A stretch of 64,000 nucleotides of DNA, taken from the NCBI RefSeq assembly GCF_022811705.1, contig NZ_CP094528.1, forward strand, positions 3,100,001 to 3,164,000. Reading direction: 5' to 3'. Shown one piece after another: positions 16,052 through 25,152 of this stretch. The position numbers and the translations under genes are program-made. Every line of letters begins with the position of its first letter. The first letter of the stretch is position 1. The stretch is from Agromyces larvae (lineage in GTDB: Bacteria > Actinomycetota > Actinomycetes > Actinomycetales > Microbacteriaceae). The notes under the pieces were generated by a model. The model ran no database searches and had not been told where the DNA came from. It saw nothing but the letters and a program-made list of their open reading frames with translations.

Positions 16052-17782
16052 ATGACACAGCAGTCAGGCGCGACGACGCGTCGGCGGCTCGGCCGTCGCG
16101 GCGTCACCACCGCGATCGTCGCGGGCATCGCCGCAACGGGTCTCATCCTCACCGGGTGCAGCGCTCCCGAGGACGGCGACACGGCCGCGGACTTCGACTT
16201 CACCGGCAAGGACGTCGGTGCGATGGAGGAGTGGGGTGTCGGTGACACCTTCAAGGCCACCGAGCCGGTCGAGTTCTCGATGTTCTACCGCGACCACGAG
16301 GCGTACCCGATGCAGGAGGACTGGCCGTTCCTCACCGCGCTCGAGGAGAACCAGAACGTCACCTTCGACGTCGAGGCATCCCCCCGCGTCGGCTACGAGG
16401 ACGCCCGCTCGGCGGCGATCGCGAGCGGCGACGCCCCCGAGATCATCACCATCGCCTACCCCGGCCAGGAGACCCCGTTCGTGGCGGGCGGCGCGCTGCT
16501 GCCGGTCAGCGACTTCGTGCAGTACATGCCGAACTACCAGGACAAGATCGAGAAGTGGGGCCTGGAGGCCGACATCGACGCCGTCCTGCGCAAGGACGAC
16601 GGCAAGTACTACCTGCTCCCCGGCGTCTCCGAGATCGTCGTGCCGCAGTACAGCTACGTCGTGCGCAAGGACATCTGGGAGGAGCTGGGCCTCAGCCTCG
16701 AGCCCGAGACCTTCGACGAGTTCGCCGAGGACCTGCAGAAGGTCAAGAAGGCGTACCCCGACAAGTTCGTCATCTCCGACCAGGCCAGCGACCCCGACCC
16801 CATGGGCGGCGCGCTGAACTTCGCCGCACCGAACTTCGGCACGCAGGCCGGCTGGGGCCTCTCGGCCGGAACCGGCGCGTGGTGGACCGGTGACGAGTTC
16901 GTGTACGCCGGTGCCACCGACGAGTACCGCGAGCTGCTCGAGTACTACCACGGCCTGGTGGAGGACGGCGTGCTCGACCCCGCGAGCGTCACCCAGACTG
17001 ACGACGAGGCGAAGGCTCGCTTCTACAACGGCGACTCGTTCGTGATCACGGGCAACGACCAGTTCGTGGCATCCTCGGTCACCTCGTTCAAGGAGGTCGG
17101 CAACACCGAGGCCGAGGCCGCACTCATCCGCGTGCCCGCCGGACCGGCGGGCGACAAGCTCGCCTCGGGCGGGCGCCTCGACGGTCTGCCCGGCCTGATG
17201 ATCTCGGCCAAGGCCGCGGAGCAGGAGCACTTCAAGGCGCTGCTGCAGTTCATCGACTGGCTGTACTACTCCGACAGCGGCCTCGAGTTCGCCAAGTGGG
17301 GCGTCGAAGGCCTGACCTTCGAGCGCGACGGCGACACCCGCGTCTTCACCGCCGACTGGGACCGCGCGAAGGACCTGCTCAACCCGGGCGCCACGAAGAT
17401 CCTGAACGTCGACGGCGGCTTCGCCAACGGCGCCTTCATGTCGGCCGAGGGCGGAACCGAAGAGCTGCGCACGTCGATGATGCTCCCCGAGACGAAGGAC
17501 TTCGTCTCGTCGATGCTCACCAAGGAGCAGTTCGCCACCGCGCCGGCTGCACCGCTCACCGAGCTCGAGAACGAGCAGGCGGGCCTGCAGAAGACCGCCC
17601 TGCTCGATGTCGTGCGCGCCGCGACTGCCGCGTTCATCACGGGCGACCGTTCGCTGGACGAGTGGGACGACTACGTCGCCGAGCTCGAGGCAGCGGGCAT
17701 GACCGACTACATCGACACCATCAACGGTGCGCAGCAGCGACAGGCCGAGGCGCTCGCCGACGCCGGTTCGAAGAAGGACTGA
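16052..17782 (+). CDS. Extracellular oligosaccharide-binding lipoprotein
   Basis: The 576-residue solute-binding component of the importer. A Tat/Sec-like leader with twin arginines (TRRRLGRRG) precedes the lipobox LTGC near residue 33. The mature part is a large LplA-type binding protein (for example WPFLTALEENQNV, and PDKFVISDQASD), longer than typical 430-residue CUT1 binders, which fits long or branched substrates such as aldouronates. A good AAGAAAGGG ribosome site lies 10 bases upstream of the ATG. A strong hairpin terminator follows, so the transport operon ends here. Confidence 0.93.
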   Translation: MTQQSGATTRRRLGRRGVTTAIVAGIAATGLILTGCSAPEDGDTAADFDFTGKDVGAMEEWGVGDTFKATEPVEFSMFYRDHEAYPMQEDWPFLTALEENQNVTFDVEASPRVGYEDARSAAIASGDAPEIITIAYPGQETPFVAGGALLPVSDFVQYMPNYQDKIEKWGLEADIDAVLRKDDGKYYLLPGVSEIVVPQYSYVVRKDIWEELGLSLEPETFDEFAEDLQKVKKAYPDKFVISDQASDPDPMGGALNFAAPNFGTQAGWGLSAGTGAWWTGDEFVYAGATDEYRELLEYYHGLVEDGVLDPASVTQTDDEAKARFYNGDSFVITGNDQFVASSVTSFKEVGNTEAEAALIRVPAGPAGDKLASGGRLDGLPGLMISAKAAEQEHFKALLQFIDWLYYSDSGLEFAKWGVEGLTFERDGDTRVFTADWDRAKDLLNPGATKILNVDGGFANGAFMSAEGGTEELRTSMMLPETKDFVSSMLTKEQFATAPAAPLTELENEQAGLQKTALLDVVRAATAAFITGDRSLDEWDDYVAELEAAGMTDYIDTINGAQQRQAEALADAGSKKD

Positions 17783-17797
17783 CGCACTGACACCGGT

Positions 17798-17830
17798 CGG
17801 ACCCCGCCCCTCTCCCCGGGGCGGGGTCCG
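17798..17830 (+). terminator. Hairpin terminator of the ABC transporter operon
   Basis: Perfect 13-bp G/C-rich stem (CGGACCCCGCCCC with its complement at 17818-17830) and 7-nt loop, 15 bases after the binding-protein stop. No U-tract. Confidence 0.75.
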
Positions 17831-17972
17831 ACCCATTGCCGGGCCGCGCCGGGTGTTGCCGGCCGTCCGCTCCTGGAGGACCGCATGCATGCCACCGACC
17901 TCGCCACCGACCGGCGGGCCACTGACGCGGGCGTCTTCGGCGCTCCCAGACGGGCCGGGTACGGTGACCGGC

Positions 17973-18683
17973 ATGAGTGAACGCGGCGACCAGACCACGA
18001 GCGGACGCCGCACGCCGTGGGGCGGCGCGTTCGGGCGCATCACCGGCGCCGTGTACTGGGTGATCGTCACCGAGATCGCCTTCCTGCTCGCGGCGTCGCC
18101 GACGATCGTCGGGCTCGTGCTGCTCGCCCCCGACCCCAGCAACATCCCGCTGTACGCGCTCGTGCTGGTGCCCGTCGGCCCCGCCTTCACCGCCGCGATC
18201 GCGACGTTCCGTGCGCGGCAGCGCGACGACGATCTCGTCGTCTGGCCGCGGTTCTGGCGGGCGTGGTGGCGCGACCTGCGCGACGCGTTGTTCGTGTGGG
18301 TGCCCGTGGTCGCGGTGCTGACGGTGCTGGGCATGAACATCGCCTTCGGCGGCGCGGTCGGCGCGGGCGGCGTGTTCTCGGTGATCTCGATCGTGCTCGC
18401 CCTGCTCGTCGCGGTCGCCGCGACGCACGCGCTGGTCATCGTCGCGCTCTTCGGCTTCCGCACGCGCGACGTTGCGCGGCTGTCGATCTACTACCTGGCC
18501 GCGAAGCCGCTGGTGAGCCTCGGCGTGGTGTCGGGGCTCGTCCTCGCGTCGGCGCTCGCCTGGTTCACGAACCCGTGGGTGCTCGCGCTCATCGCGTCGA
18601 TGCTCGCCGCGCTCGCGCTGGCGAACGCGAAGACGATGATCCAGGACGTCACCGAGCGGTTCACCGCGGACCCGGCCGCGTAG
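17973..18683 (+). CDS. YesL-type (DUF624) membrane protein
   Basis: A 236-residue protein with about five hydrophobic segments (near residues 25-45, 55-75, 105-125, 135-165, 185-215). YesL-like proteins commonly accompany LplB/LplC-type carbohydrate importers and may help transport or sensing, but their role is not established. ATG 17973 is preferred because the longer frame upstream is Arg/Pro-rich. The C-terminus lies about 35 bases from the end of the convergent aguA. Confidence 0.8.
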   Translation: MSERGDQTTSGRRTPWGGAFGRITGAVYWVIVTEIAFLLAASPTIVGLVLLAPDPSNIPLYALVLVPVGPAFTAAIATFRARQRDDDLVVWPRFWRAWWRDLRDALFVWVPVVAVLTVLGMNIAFGGAVGAGGVFSVISIVLALLVAVAATHALVIVALFGFRTRDVARLSIYYLAAKPLVSLGVVSGLVLASALAWFTNPWVLALIASMLAALALANAKTMIQDVTERFTADPAA

Positions 18684-18719
18684 GGCGCCGCGTAGGGCGG
18701 GGTTCGCGGGTTCGGCGCC

Positions 18720-20693
18720 TCACGCGAAGATCGCACGCCCCCGCCCGTCGGGGATGCCCGACTTGCGCAGGAAGTACGTGTTCACCTGGTCGCGCCACTC
18801 CCGCGCCGACCGCTGCTGCTCGGCGAGTCGGTCGCGCACCCGCGCGAACACGGCGTCGTCGACGCGGCCCTCGAGCGACGCCCACGCCGCGACCATCGCA
18901 TCGACCGCGTCGGCTCCGGCGAAGTGCGTGTCGTAGATGTGCTGGATGACGGTCGATCCGCTGTGCAGCCGGTGCGTGTACGGCACGTGGTGGAAGAACA
19001 GCAGCAGCTCGTCGGGCACGGTGTCGAGCGACTCGTACGTCTCGCGCCACGGCGGCGGGTACTGCCCGGCGTAGCCGGTGCCGGTCGCGACGGTGCGGTC
19101 GACGCCGATGCCGTCGCGGTCGGCGAAGTGGTAGGTGCCCCACGGCGAGTACTCGTACCCGTCGACCGACGGCCCGTAGTGGGTGCCGGGCGTCACCATG
19201 AACCCCACCCCGAGTGGCGCGGTGTACGACTCGTACGTCTGCCACGAGGCATCCAGCAGCTCGTGCACGACCGCGGCGACCTCGCGATCGAGGGACGCGC
19301 CCGACCAGAACGTGAGCGCGATCCATTCGTCGAGGATCGCGGCCGGGTCGAGCGTCGCGTCCCACGCGAGGCGGCCGAACGCGTACAGGTTGGCTTGGGC
19401 GAGCGGATGCCCCGTCCAGAACGCGTCGTCGCCGACGTTCGACACCGCGGCGATGCCGCCGCCGGTCGCCGTGAGGTCGGCGACCGGCGGCGAGCCGGCA
19501 CCGAACGGTGCGAAGTCGAGCACCTCGCGCCACATCGGCGCCAGATACACCGCGTGCCGCTGCTGCCCGGTGTACTCCTGCGTGACCTGGAGTTCGAGCG
19601 CCACGCGCGTGCGCGGCATCGCGGCGAGCACGGGCGACACGGGCTCGCGCACCTGGAAGTCCATCGGGCCGTGCTTGACCTGCACGATCACCTGGTCGGC
19701 GAACCGCCCGTCGAGCGGCGTGAAGTGGTCGAACGCGGCGCGGGCCCGGTCGGTCGTGCGGTCGCGCCAGTCCTGCGCGTGGTTGTAGACGAACGCGCGC
19801 CAGTGCACGAGTCCGCCGTGCAGGGCGACGGCCTCGGCGAGCAGGTTCGCGCCGTCGGCGTGGTCGCGCCCGTAGGCGAACGGCCCGGGCTGGCCCTCGG
19901 AGTCGGCCTTCACGACGAACCCGCCGAAGTCGGGGATCGCCGCCCACACCCGGTCGGCGGTCTCGCGCCACCACGCGCGCACGCGCGCATCGAGCGGGTC
20001 GGATGTCTCGAGCCCGCCGAGCACGATCGGCGACGCGAAGCTCACCGAGAGGTGCAGTCGGATGCCCCACGGCCGGAGCTCGGCCGCGATGCGCGCCACG
20101 TCGGCGAGGTCGTCGGTGAGCAGCCGCGCCTCGCGGGCGTGCACGTTCACGTTGTTGATCGCGACCCGGTCGATGCCGATCGAGGCGAGCAGCCTGCCGT
20201 ACTCGTGCACGCGCGAGAGGTCGTCGCGCACGCGCCCGGCGTCGAAGAAGATCGACCCGCCGGCGTAGCCGCGCTCGACCTGGCCCATCACGGGGTGCAC
20301 GTCGACGTTGTCCCAGTGATCGAGGATCCGCACCGCCTGGGTCGGTTCGTGGCGCGTGGTGCCCGGCTCGTGCAGGCGGCCGGTCGCGGCGCGGCGCACC
20401 AGTTCGAACCATCCGTACAGGGCGCCGGATGCTCCGCCCGCGACGACGACCGTGCGCTCGCCGTCGCCCGTCACCGCGAACCCCGCCGGCGTTCCGGCGC
20501 GATCGATGGAGATGCGCACCTGCGGGGCGAGGGCGCCGTCGGAGGCGGCGGCCTCGGCGACGTGCATGCCCGCGGCGCGCGCCTCGGCGCGCACGGTGTC
20601 GAGCAGCGGATCGTCGCCCTCGATGAGCGCGTCGCCGCCCGCGAGCCCGGGGATCGGCCCGGGGCGCAGCCACATCGGGTGCACGCCGTTCAT
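18720..20693 (-). CDS. aguA: GH67 alpha-glucuronidase
   Basis: Cleaves 4-O-methyl-glucuronic or glucuronic acid from the non-reducing end of aldouronic acids made from glucuronoxylan. It is 657 residues, normal for GH67, without a signal peptide, so intracellular. Recognisable stretches: ILDHWDNVDVHPVMGQVERGYAG is split across residues 130-155, VAINNVNVHA, FGGFVVKADSEGQPGPFAYGR, and YSPWGTYHFADRDGIGVDRTVATG in the catalytic domain. ATG 20693 overlaps the uxaC stop (4 bases), so the two are co-translated: AguA releases glucuronate and UxaC isomerises it. Confidence 0.95.
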   Translation of the reverse strand: MNGVHPMWLRPGPIPGLAGGDALIEGDDPLLDTVRAEARAAGMHVAEAAASDGALAPQVRISIDRAGTPAGFAVTGDGERTVVVAGGASGALYGWFELVRRAATGRLHEPGTTRHEPTQAVRILDHWDNVDVHPVMGQVERGYAGGSIFFDAGRVRDDLSRVHEYGRLLASIGIDRVAINNVNVHAREARLLTDDLADVARIAAELRPWGIRLHLSVSFASPIVLGGLETSDPLDARVRAWWRETADRVWAAIPDFGGFVVKADSEGQPGPFAYGRDHADGANLLAEAVALHGGLVHWRAFVYNHAQDWRDRTTDRARAAFDHFTPLDGRFADQVIVQVKHGPMDFQVREPVSPVLAAMPRTRVALELQVTQEYTGQQRHAVYLAPMWREVLDFAPFGAGSPPVADLTATGGGIAAVSNVGDDAFWTGHPLAQANLYAFGRLAWDATLDPAAILDEWIALTFWSGASLDREVAAVVHELLDASWQTYESYTAPLGVGFMVTPGTHYGPSVDGYEYSPWGTYHFADRDGIGVDRTVATGTGYAGQYPPPWRETYESLDTVPDELLLFFHHVPYTHRLHSGSTVIQHIYDTHFAGADAVDAMVAAWASLEGRVDDAVFARVRDRLAEQQRSAREWRDQVNTYFLRKSGIPDGRGRAIFA

Positions 20694-22192
20694 CGCGCGA
20701 CCGCCGGAGTCGTCGACCCGTCGGCGCGTGGCGCGCTCGCCGGCACCGGGTAGCTCTCGCGGGCGAGCCGCACCGCGAGGTCGACCGCGGTGTCGATCGC
20801 CTCGTCGACCCCGAGCCGGTGCTCGGCGACGAGCCGCGCGAGGTACGAGGCATCCGCTCGCCTGGCCAGGTCGTGGCGCGCCGGAATCGAGCAGAACGCG
20901 CGTGTGTCGTCGACGAACCCGCTGGTGTTGCGGAAGCCCGCCGTCTCGACCGCGGCCTCGCGGAACCGGCGGATCGCGTCGGGTGCGTCGAGGAACCACC
21001 AGGGCGCGCCGAGCCGCAGCGCCGGGTAGGCACCGGCGAGCGGCGCGAGCTCGCGCGAGTAGGCCGTCTCGTCGACGGTGAACACGATGAGCCCGAATCC
21101 CTCGCGGTGCCCGAACGCCTCGAGCACCGGGCGCAGTGCGCGGGTGAACTCGGTGCGCACGGGGATGTCGAAGCCCAGGTCGGTGCCGAACCGGGCCGCG
21201 AGGCCGCGGTCGTGGCTGCGCAGCACCCCGGGGTGCAGTTGCATCGTCAACCCGTCATCGGCCGACATCGCGGCCTGCTCGAACAGCAGGTGGGCGGTCA
21301 GCGCCTCGGCGTCGCCGGGCTCGAGCGCGCCGCGCAGCGCGAGATCGAAGCGGCGGCGCGCGTCGGCGTCGGCCAGCCGCGTGGTGTCGGCGCTCAGGTG
21401 CCCATGGTCGGTCGCCCGGGCGCCGGCGCGGACGAACGCGTCACGGCGCGCCCGCATCGCGGCGAGGAACCCGTCGTACCCGAACGCATCGACGCCCGAC
21501 GCCTCGGTCAGCTCGCCGAGGCGGTCGCGCCAGCCGGCCCGGCCCGCTTCGAGCAGGTCGTCGGGTCGGAACGTCGGGATGACCCGGTCGCCCCACCCGT
21601 CGTCGGCGAGACGTGCGTGCGCGGTCAGCGGGTCGGTCGCGGCATCCGTCGTGGCGAGGCGTTCGATGCCGAACCGCTCGAACAGGGCGCGCGGCCGGTA
21701 CTCGGGGCTCGCGAGCCGCTCGGCGAGGTGGTCGTAGAGCAGATCGGATGCCTCGGGCGACGGCGGCACGGGCGCCTCGAAGACCTCGGCGAGCACGTGC
21801 TCGAGCCAGAACCGGGTCGGGGTGCCCCGGAACGCCGCCCACCCGGCGCAGAACCGCCGCCAGATCTCGCGCGGATCGGTCTCGGGCAGGTCGTCGCCGC
21901 GGGCATTCGCACCGCCGACCCCGAGCGACCCGTTCGACCGCACGCCCGCATCGCGGATCGCACCCGGGGCGGTCGACTGCGACACCAGCATGCGCACGAG
22001 GTAGTGGTCGGGGGTGACCAGGAGCGATGCGGGATCGGTGAACGGCAGATCGTCGGCGAGCATGCGTGCGTCGACGTGGCCGTGCATCGAGACGATCGGC
22101 AGGTGCTCGGTGGCGTCGAGGATCTCGCGCGCGATCGTGCGCAGCCCGGGTTCGGCGGGCAGCGCCCGGTCGGGGTGCAGCGTCCAGGTCAT
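20690..22192 (-). CDS. uxaC: Glucuronate isomerase
   Basis: Converts D-glucuronate to D-fructuronate. It is 500 residues, slightly longer than the usual 470. Family features: LPIVSMHGHVDARMLADDLPF near residue 32 (metal-binding HGH), ARFGTDLGFDIPVRTEF, and LAPLAGAYPALRLGAPWWFLDAPD near residue 390. It is the first gene of the uxaC-aguA unit. A LacI-type operator lies 18 bases upstream of the start, so repression by the divergent LacI protein is likely. Confidence 0.93.
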   Translation of the reverse strand: MTWTLHPDRALPAEPGLRTIAREILDATEHLPIVSMHGHVDARMLADDLPFTDPASLLVTPDHYLVRMLVSQSTAPGAIRDAGVRSNGSLGVGGANARGDDLPETDPREIWRRFCAGWAAFRGTPTRFWLEHVLAEVFEAPVPPSPEASDLLYDHLAERLASPEYRPRALFERFGIERLATTDAATDPLTAHARLADDGWGDRVIPTFRPDDLLEAGRAGWRDRLGELTEASGVDAFGYDGFLAAMRARRDAFVRAGARATDHGHLSADTTRLADADARRRFDLALRGALEPGDAEALTAHLLFEQAAMSADDGLTMQLHPGVLRSHDRGLAARFGTDLGFDIPVRTEFTRALRPVLEAFGHREGFGLIVFTVDETAYSRELAPLAGAYPALRLGAPWWFLDAPDAIRRFREAAVETAGFRNTSGFVDDTRAFCSIPARHDLARRADASYLARLVAEHRLGVDEAIDTAVDLAVRLARESYPVPASAPRADGSTTPAVAR

Positions 22193-22209
22193 GCGCGGGC
22201 TCCTTGCCG

Positions 22210-22225
22210 TGTAAACGTTCTTACA
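22210..22225. promoter_or_regulatory. LacI-type operator between uxaC and the LacI gene
   Basis: TGTAAACGTTCTTACA, a near-palindrome with the central ACGT core typical of LacI/GalR operators, 18 bases from uxaC and about 70 from the regulator start. It probably controls both directions. Confidence 0.75.
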
Positions 22226-22295
22226 ATAGTGTTCAACGCACTCTCACCCCCGGGTCGGGCGACGGCCCGACCCGCTTCGAAGCGAGGTCGACGAC

Positions 22296-23303
22296 TTGGT
22301 CACCGTTCACGATGTCGCCGCCCGTTCGGGCGTGTCCATCGCCACCGTGTCGCGCACGATCCGTGCGCCGCACCGGGTCACCGAGTCCACTCGGGATCGG
22401 GTGCTCGAGGCGATCCGCGAACTGGGGTACCGCCCCAACCGGGCGGCGGCCGGCCTGCGCGGCGGGCGCACCGGCACCATCGCGCTGGTCGTGCCCGACA
22501 TCGACAACCCGTACTTCTCGTCGCTGACGAAGGGGGCGCAGGCGAGTTCGCGCGCCCGTGGCTACGGACTCGTCGTCGTCGACACCACCGAGCTCGCCCA
22601 GGTCGAGCTCGACGAGATCGAGGCGGTCGCGCCGCAGATCGACGGGCTCATCCTGGTGTCGTCGCGACTCGACGAGGCGGCGCTCGCCGAGGTCGCCGCC
22701 GAGCATCGGTGCGTGCTCGTGAACCGCACCCTCGAAGGGCAGGATGAGACGACCCCCACGGTCACGGTCGACGAGGGTGCCGCGGCCCGCGCCGCGGTCG
22801 AGCATCTCGCCGAGCTCGGGCACCGGCAGGTGGCGTACGTCGGCGGTCCGGCCCGCTCGTGGTCGCAGACCCGCCGGTTGCGGGGCATCCGCGATGCCGC
22901 CGCCGTGATCGACGGGTTCGCGGTCACCGATCTCGGCGCCTTCGAGCCGACCGCGCAGGGCGGTCGCGCGGCCGCGCAGGCCGCGCTCGATTCGGGTGCG
23001 ACGGCGGTGATCGCCTACAACGACCTGGCCGCGATGGGCCTGCTCGCACGGTGGGCCGAACTCGGCGTGCGCGTGCCCGACGATGTGAGCCTGGTCGGCT
23101 TCGACAACACGTACGTGGCCGAGCTGTCGGCGCCGCACCTCACGAGCGTCGGCGCCGATCTGCGCGAGGTCGGCGAGACCGCGGTCGAGCTGCTCATGGA
23201 GCGGATCGACGGCGCAGCCGCGGCGACGCCCGCGCACGGGGTGCACCGCGAACTCGGCGCGCAGCTCTGGGTGCGCGGGTCGACCGGTGCGCCGCGGGCG
23301 TGA
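22296..23303 (+). CDS. LacI family transcriptional regulator of xylan/uronate genes
   Basis: A 335-residue repressor. The N-terminal helix-turn-helix (VTVHDVAARSGVSIATVSRTI) and hinge region (YRPNRAAAGLRGGRTGTIALVVPDI, in two parts) are clear, followed by a periplasmic-binding-like sensor domain. The DNA-binding domain begins directly at TTG 22296, with GAGG 8 bases upstream, so a TTG start is accepted. Position between uxaC-aguA and GH43, with matching operators on both sides and before the transporter, indicates a local regulator; the inducer is probably a xylan-derived uronate or oligosaccharide (inference). Confidence 0.92.
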   Translation: MVTVHDVAARSGVSIATVSRTIRAPHRVTESTRDRVLEAIRELGYRPNRAAAGLRGGRTGTIALVVPDIDNPYFSSLTKGAQASSRARGYGLVVVDTTELAQVELDEIEAVAPQIDGLILVSSRLDEAALAEVAAEHRCVLVNRTLEGQDETTPTVTVDEGAAARAAVEHLAELGHRQVAYVGGPARSWSQTRRLRGIRDAAAVIDGFAVTDLGAFEPTAQGGRAAAQAALDSGATAVIAYNDLAAMGLLARWAELGVRVPDDVSLVGFDNTYVAELSAPHLTSVGADLREVGETAVELLMERIDGAAAATPAHGVHRELGAQLWVRGSTGAPRA

Positions 23304-23339
23304 GCTCGAGGCATCCGTCGTCGCGGGCGCGACCGCTGA

Positions 23340-23372
23340 TGATAACGTTTACCTCGCATGTAAACGTTAACC
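23340..23372 (+). promoter_or_regulatory. Twin LacI-type operators upstream of the GH43 gene
   Basis: Two copies, TGATAACGTTTACC (23340-23353) and TGTAAACGTTAACC (23359-23372), with centres 19 bp apart, so on nearly the same side of the helix. They lie about 60 bases upstream of the GH43 start. Confidence 0.75.
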
Positions 23373-23432
23373 TGCCATGTCACGCGCGGTGAAGCAAGAC
23401 GAGCCGCGGGCGACGCTTCGAAGGTGAGACGG

Positions 23433-25010
23433 ATGACTCGATCCACGCGGCCCGGCCGCTACCGCAACCCGATCCTGCCGGGGTGCCACCCCGACCCCAG
23501 CATCTGCCGGGTCGGCGACGAGTTCTTCATCGTCACCTCGACGTTCGAGTACCTGCCCGGGCTGCCGATCCACCGCTCGACGAACCTCGTCGACTGGGAG
23601 CCGATCGGGCACGTCGTGCACCGCGAGGGGCAGCTCGACCTCGCCGGACTGCCCGGCTCGAAGGGGCTGTACGCGCCGACCATCCGCCACCACGAAGGGC
23701 GGTTCTTCGTCGTCTGCACGGTCGTTGTGCCGGCGCCGCACCAGGCCGCACCGCCCGAGGGAGGCTGGCCGCGCGCCGGGCACTTCCTGATGACCGCCGA
23801 CGACCCGGCCGGCCCCTGGAGCGACCCGATCTGGTTCGACGGACTCGACGGCATCGACCCGTCGCTGGTATTCCACGACGGACGCGTCTGGCTGTGCGGC
23901 AACCGGCTCGCCGCGCCGGGGCGCTGGCCCGGGCAGACCGACATCTGGCTGCGTGAGCTCGACCCCGTGACCTTCGCGGTCATCGGCGACGAGCACCTGA
24001 TCTGGCACGGCGCGCTCGAAGGCGGCGCGTGGGCCGAAGGCCCGCATCTGTTCCCGCGGCCGGGCGGCGGGTGGATGCTCGTGGCCGCCGAGGGCGGCAC
24101 CGACCGCGACCACGCGGTGTGCGTCGCCTACGCCGACGAGATCACCGGCCCCTACACCGGCGACCCCGGCAACCCCCGGCTGAGCCACCGCGACCTGGGC
24201 GACCGCGCGGCGATCGCGAACGTGGGCCATGCCGACCTCGTCGACGACGCCGACGGGCGCACCTGGGCGACCGTGCTCGGGACGCAGCAGCTCGTCGATG
24301 ATGCCGGGCGCGGTGCGAACGGGCTGCTCGGGCGGCAGACCCACCTCGTGCCCGTCGACTGGGAGCGGGGCCGGCCGCTGTTCGCACCCGGCATCGGGCG
24401 GGTGCACCCCGAGATGGCCGCCGACGGCCTGCCCGACCAGCAGCCGTGGCCCACCGAGCTCGTCGACGACTTCGACGCGCCCGAACTCGACCCCGCATGG
24501 ACCGGCGTCGCGGTGCTGCCCGCGTCCTTCGCCGCGCTCGGCGAACGGGCGAGCCGCGTGCGCCTTCGGGCGACGCCGGCCGGGCCGACCGATCTCGAGC
24601 CGTTCGCGTTCCTCGGGCGACGGCTGCCCGACCATCGCGTCGACGCGACCGTCGTGCTCGAACTCGGCGGCACCGGCCGCGCCGGCCTCCTCCTGCGCAC
24701 CTCCGAGCGTGCGCACCTCGAACTCGCGGTCGACCACAACGGCGTGGCGGTCGCGACCCTCGTCGACGAAGGCGAACGATCGGTGATCGGGACGCTGACC
24801 GACGTACCGGCCGGCCCCGTCGCAGTCGAGGCGCGCATCGACGGGTTGCACGCCGACCTGTTCGTCGCCGATCGCCCGCTCGGCGGGGTCGACCTGTCGT
24901 CGCTCGCGACCGGGCGCACGAGCCGGTTCGTCGGCACCTGGATCGGCCCGTTCGCCGTGGGCGACGGCTGGGCCGACGTCGACCGGGTGGAGCTGCGCAT
25001 CCGGCGGTGA
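23433..25010 (+). CDS. GH43 family glycoside hydrolase (beta-xylosidase/arabinofuranosidase)
   Basis: A 525-residue five-bladed propeller hydrolase. YRNPILPGCHPDPSICRVGDEFFIVTSTFEYLPGLPI, split over residues 11-48, is the classic GH43 start with the catalytic Asp in HPDPS; IDPSLVFHDGRVWL and AEGPHLF carry the other acidic residues. A C-terminal beta-sandwich (from about residue 345, VDDFDAPELDPAW) matches the XynB-type GH43 domain. No signal peptide, so it probably trims imported xylo-oligosaccharides. ATG 23433 has GAAGG 8 bases upstream; a GTG at 23424 overlaps that site. Confidence 0.93.
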   Translation: MTRSTRPGRYRNPILPGCHPDPSICRVGDEFFIVTSTFEYLPGLPIHRSTNLVDWEPIGHVVHREGQLDLAGLPGSKGLYAPTIRHHEGRFFVVCTVVVPAPHQAAPPEGGWPRAGHFLMTADDPAGPWSDPIWFDGLDGIDPSLVFHDGRVWLCGNRLAAPGRWPGQTDIWLRELDPVTFAVIGDEHLIWHGALEGGAWAEGPHLFPRPGGGWMLVAAEGGTDRDHAVCVAYADEITGPYTGDPGNPRLSHRDLGDRAAIANVGHADLVDDADGRTWATVLGTQQLVDDAGRGANGLLGRQTHLVPVDWERGRPLFAPGIGRVHPEMAADGLPDQQPWPTELVDDFDAPELDPAWTGVAVLPASFAALGERASRVRLRATPAGPTDLEPFAFLGRRLPDHRVDATVVLELGGTGRAGLLLRTSERAHLELAVDHNGVAVATLVDEGERSVIGTLTDVPAGPVAVEARIDGLHADLFVADRPLGGVDLSSLATGRTSRFVGTWIGPFAVGDGWADVDRVELRIRR

Positions 25011-25063
25011 CGGCGCCGTCGACCCCTTGACGCGGCGCCCGCGGGCGGGCCACGGTACGGAAC

Positions 25064-25147
25064 ATGAAGGTCGTGTTCACCGTGTGGTTGGCGGGCATCC
25101 TGGTCGGACTCGCGTACATGTTCGTGATCGTGGCGATCGGCAGGTGA
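25064..25147 (+). CDS. 27-residue single-helix membrane peptide
   Basis: A very short frame, ATG to TGA, encoding a Met-Lys start, one hydrophobic helix (TVWLAGILVGLAYMFVIVAI) and a Gly-Arg end. It lies 5 bases upstream of the DUF6766-like gene on the same strand. The start follows TACGGAAC, a weak ribosome site. A peptide that is almost entirely a membrane span, immediately next to a membrane-protein gene, suggests a subunit or leader of that protein. Function unknown. Confidence 0.55.
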   Translation: MKVVFTVWLAGILVGLAYMFVIVAIGR

Positions 25148-25152
25148 TCGGC

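Noticed and set aside
16064..18463. A 799-codon minus-strand frame opposite the binding-protein gene
   Set aside because: No family, repetitive Val/Gly/Arg composition, and it covers a clear lipoprotein gene and terminator.
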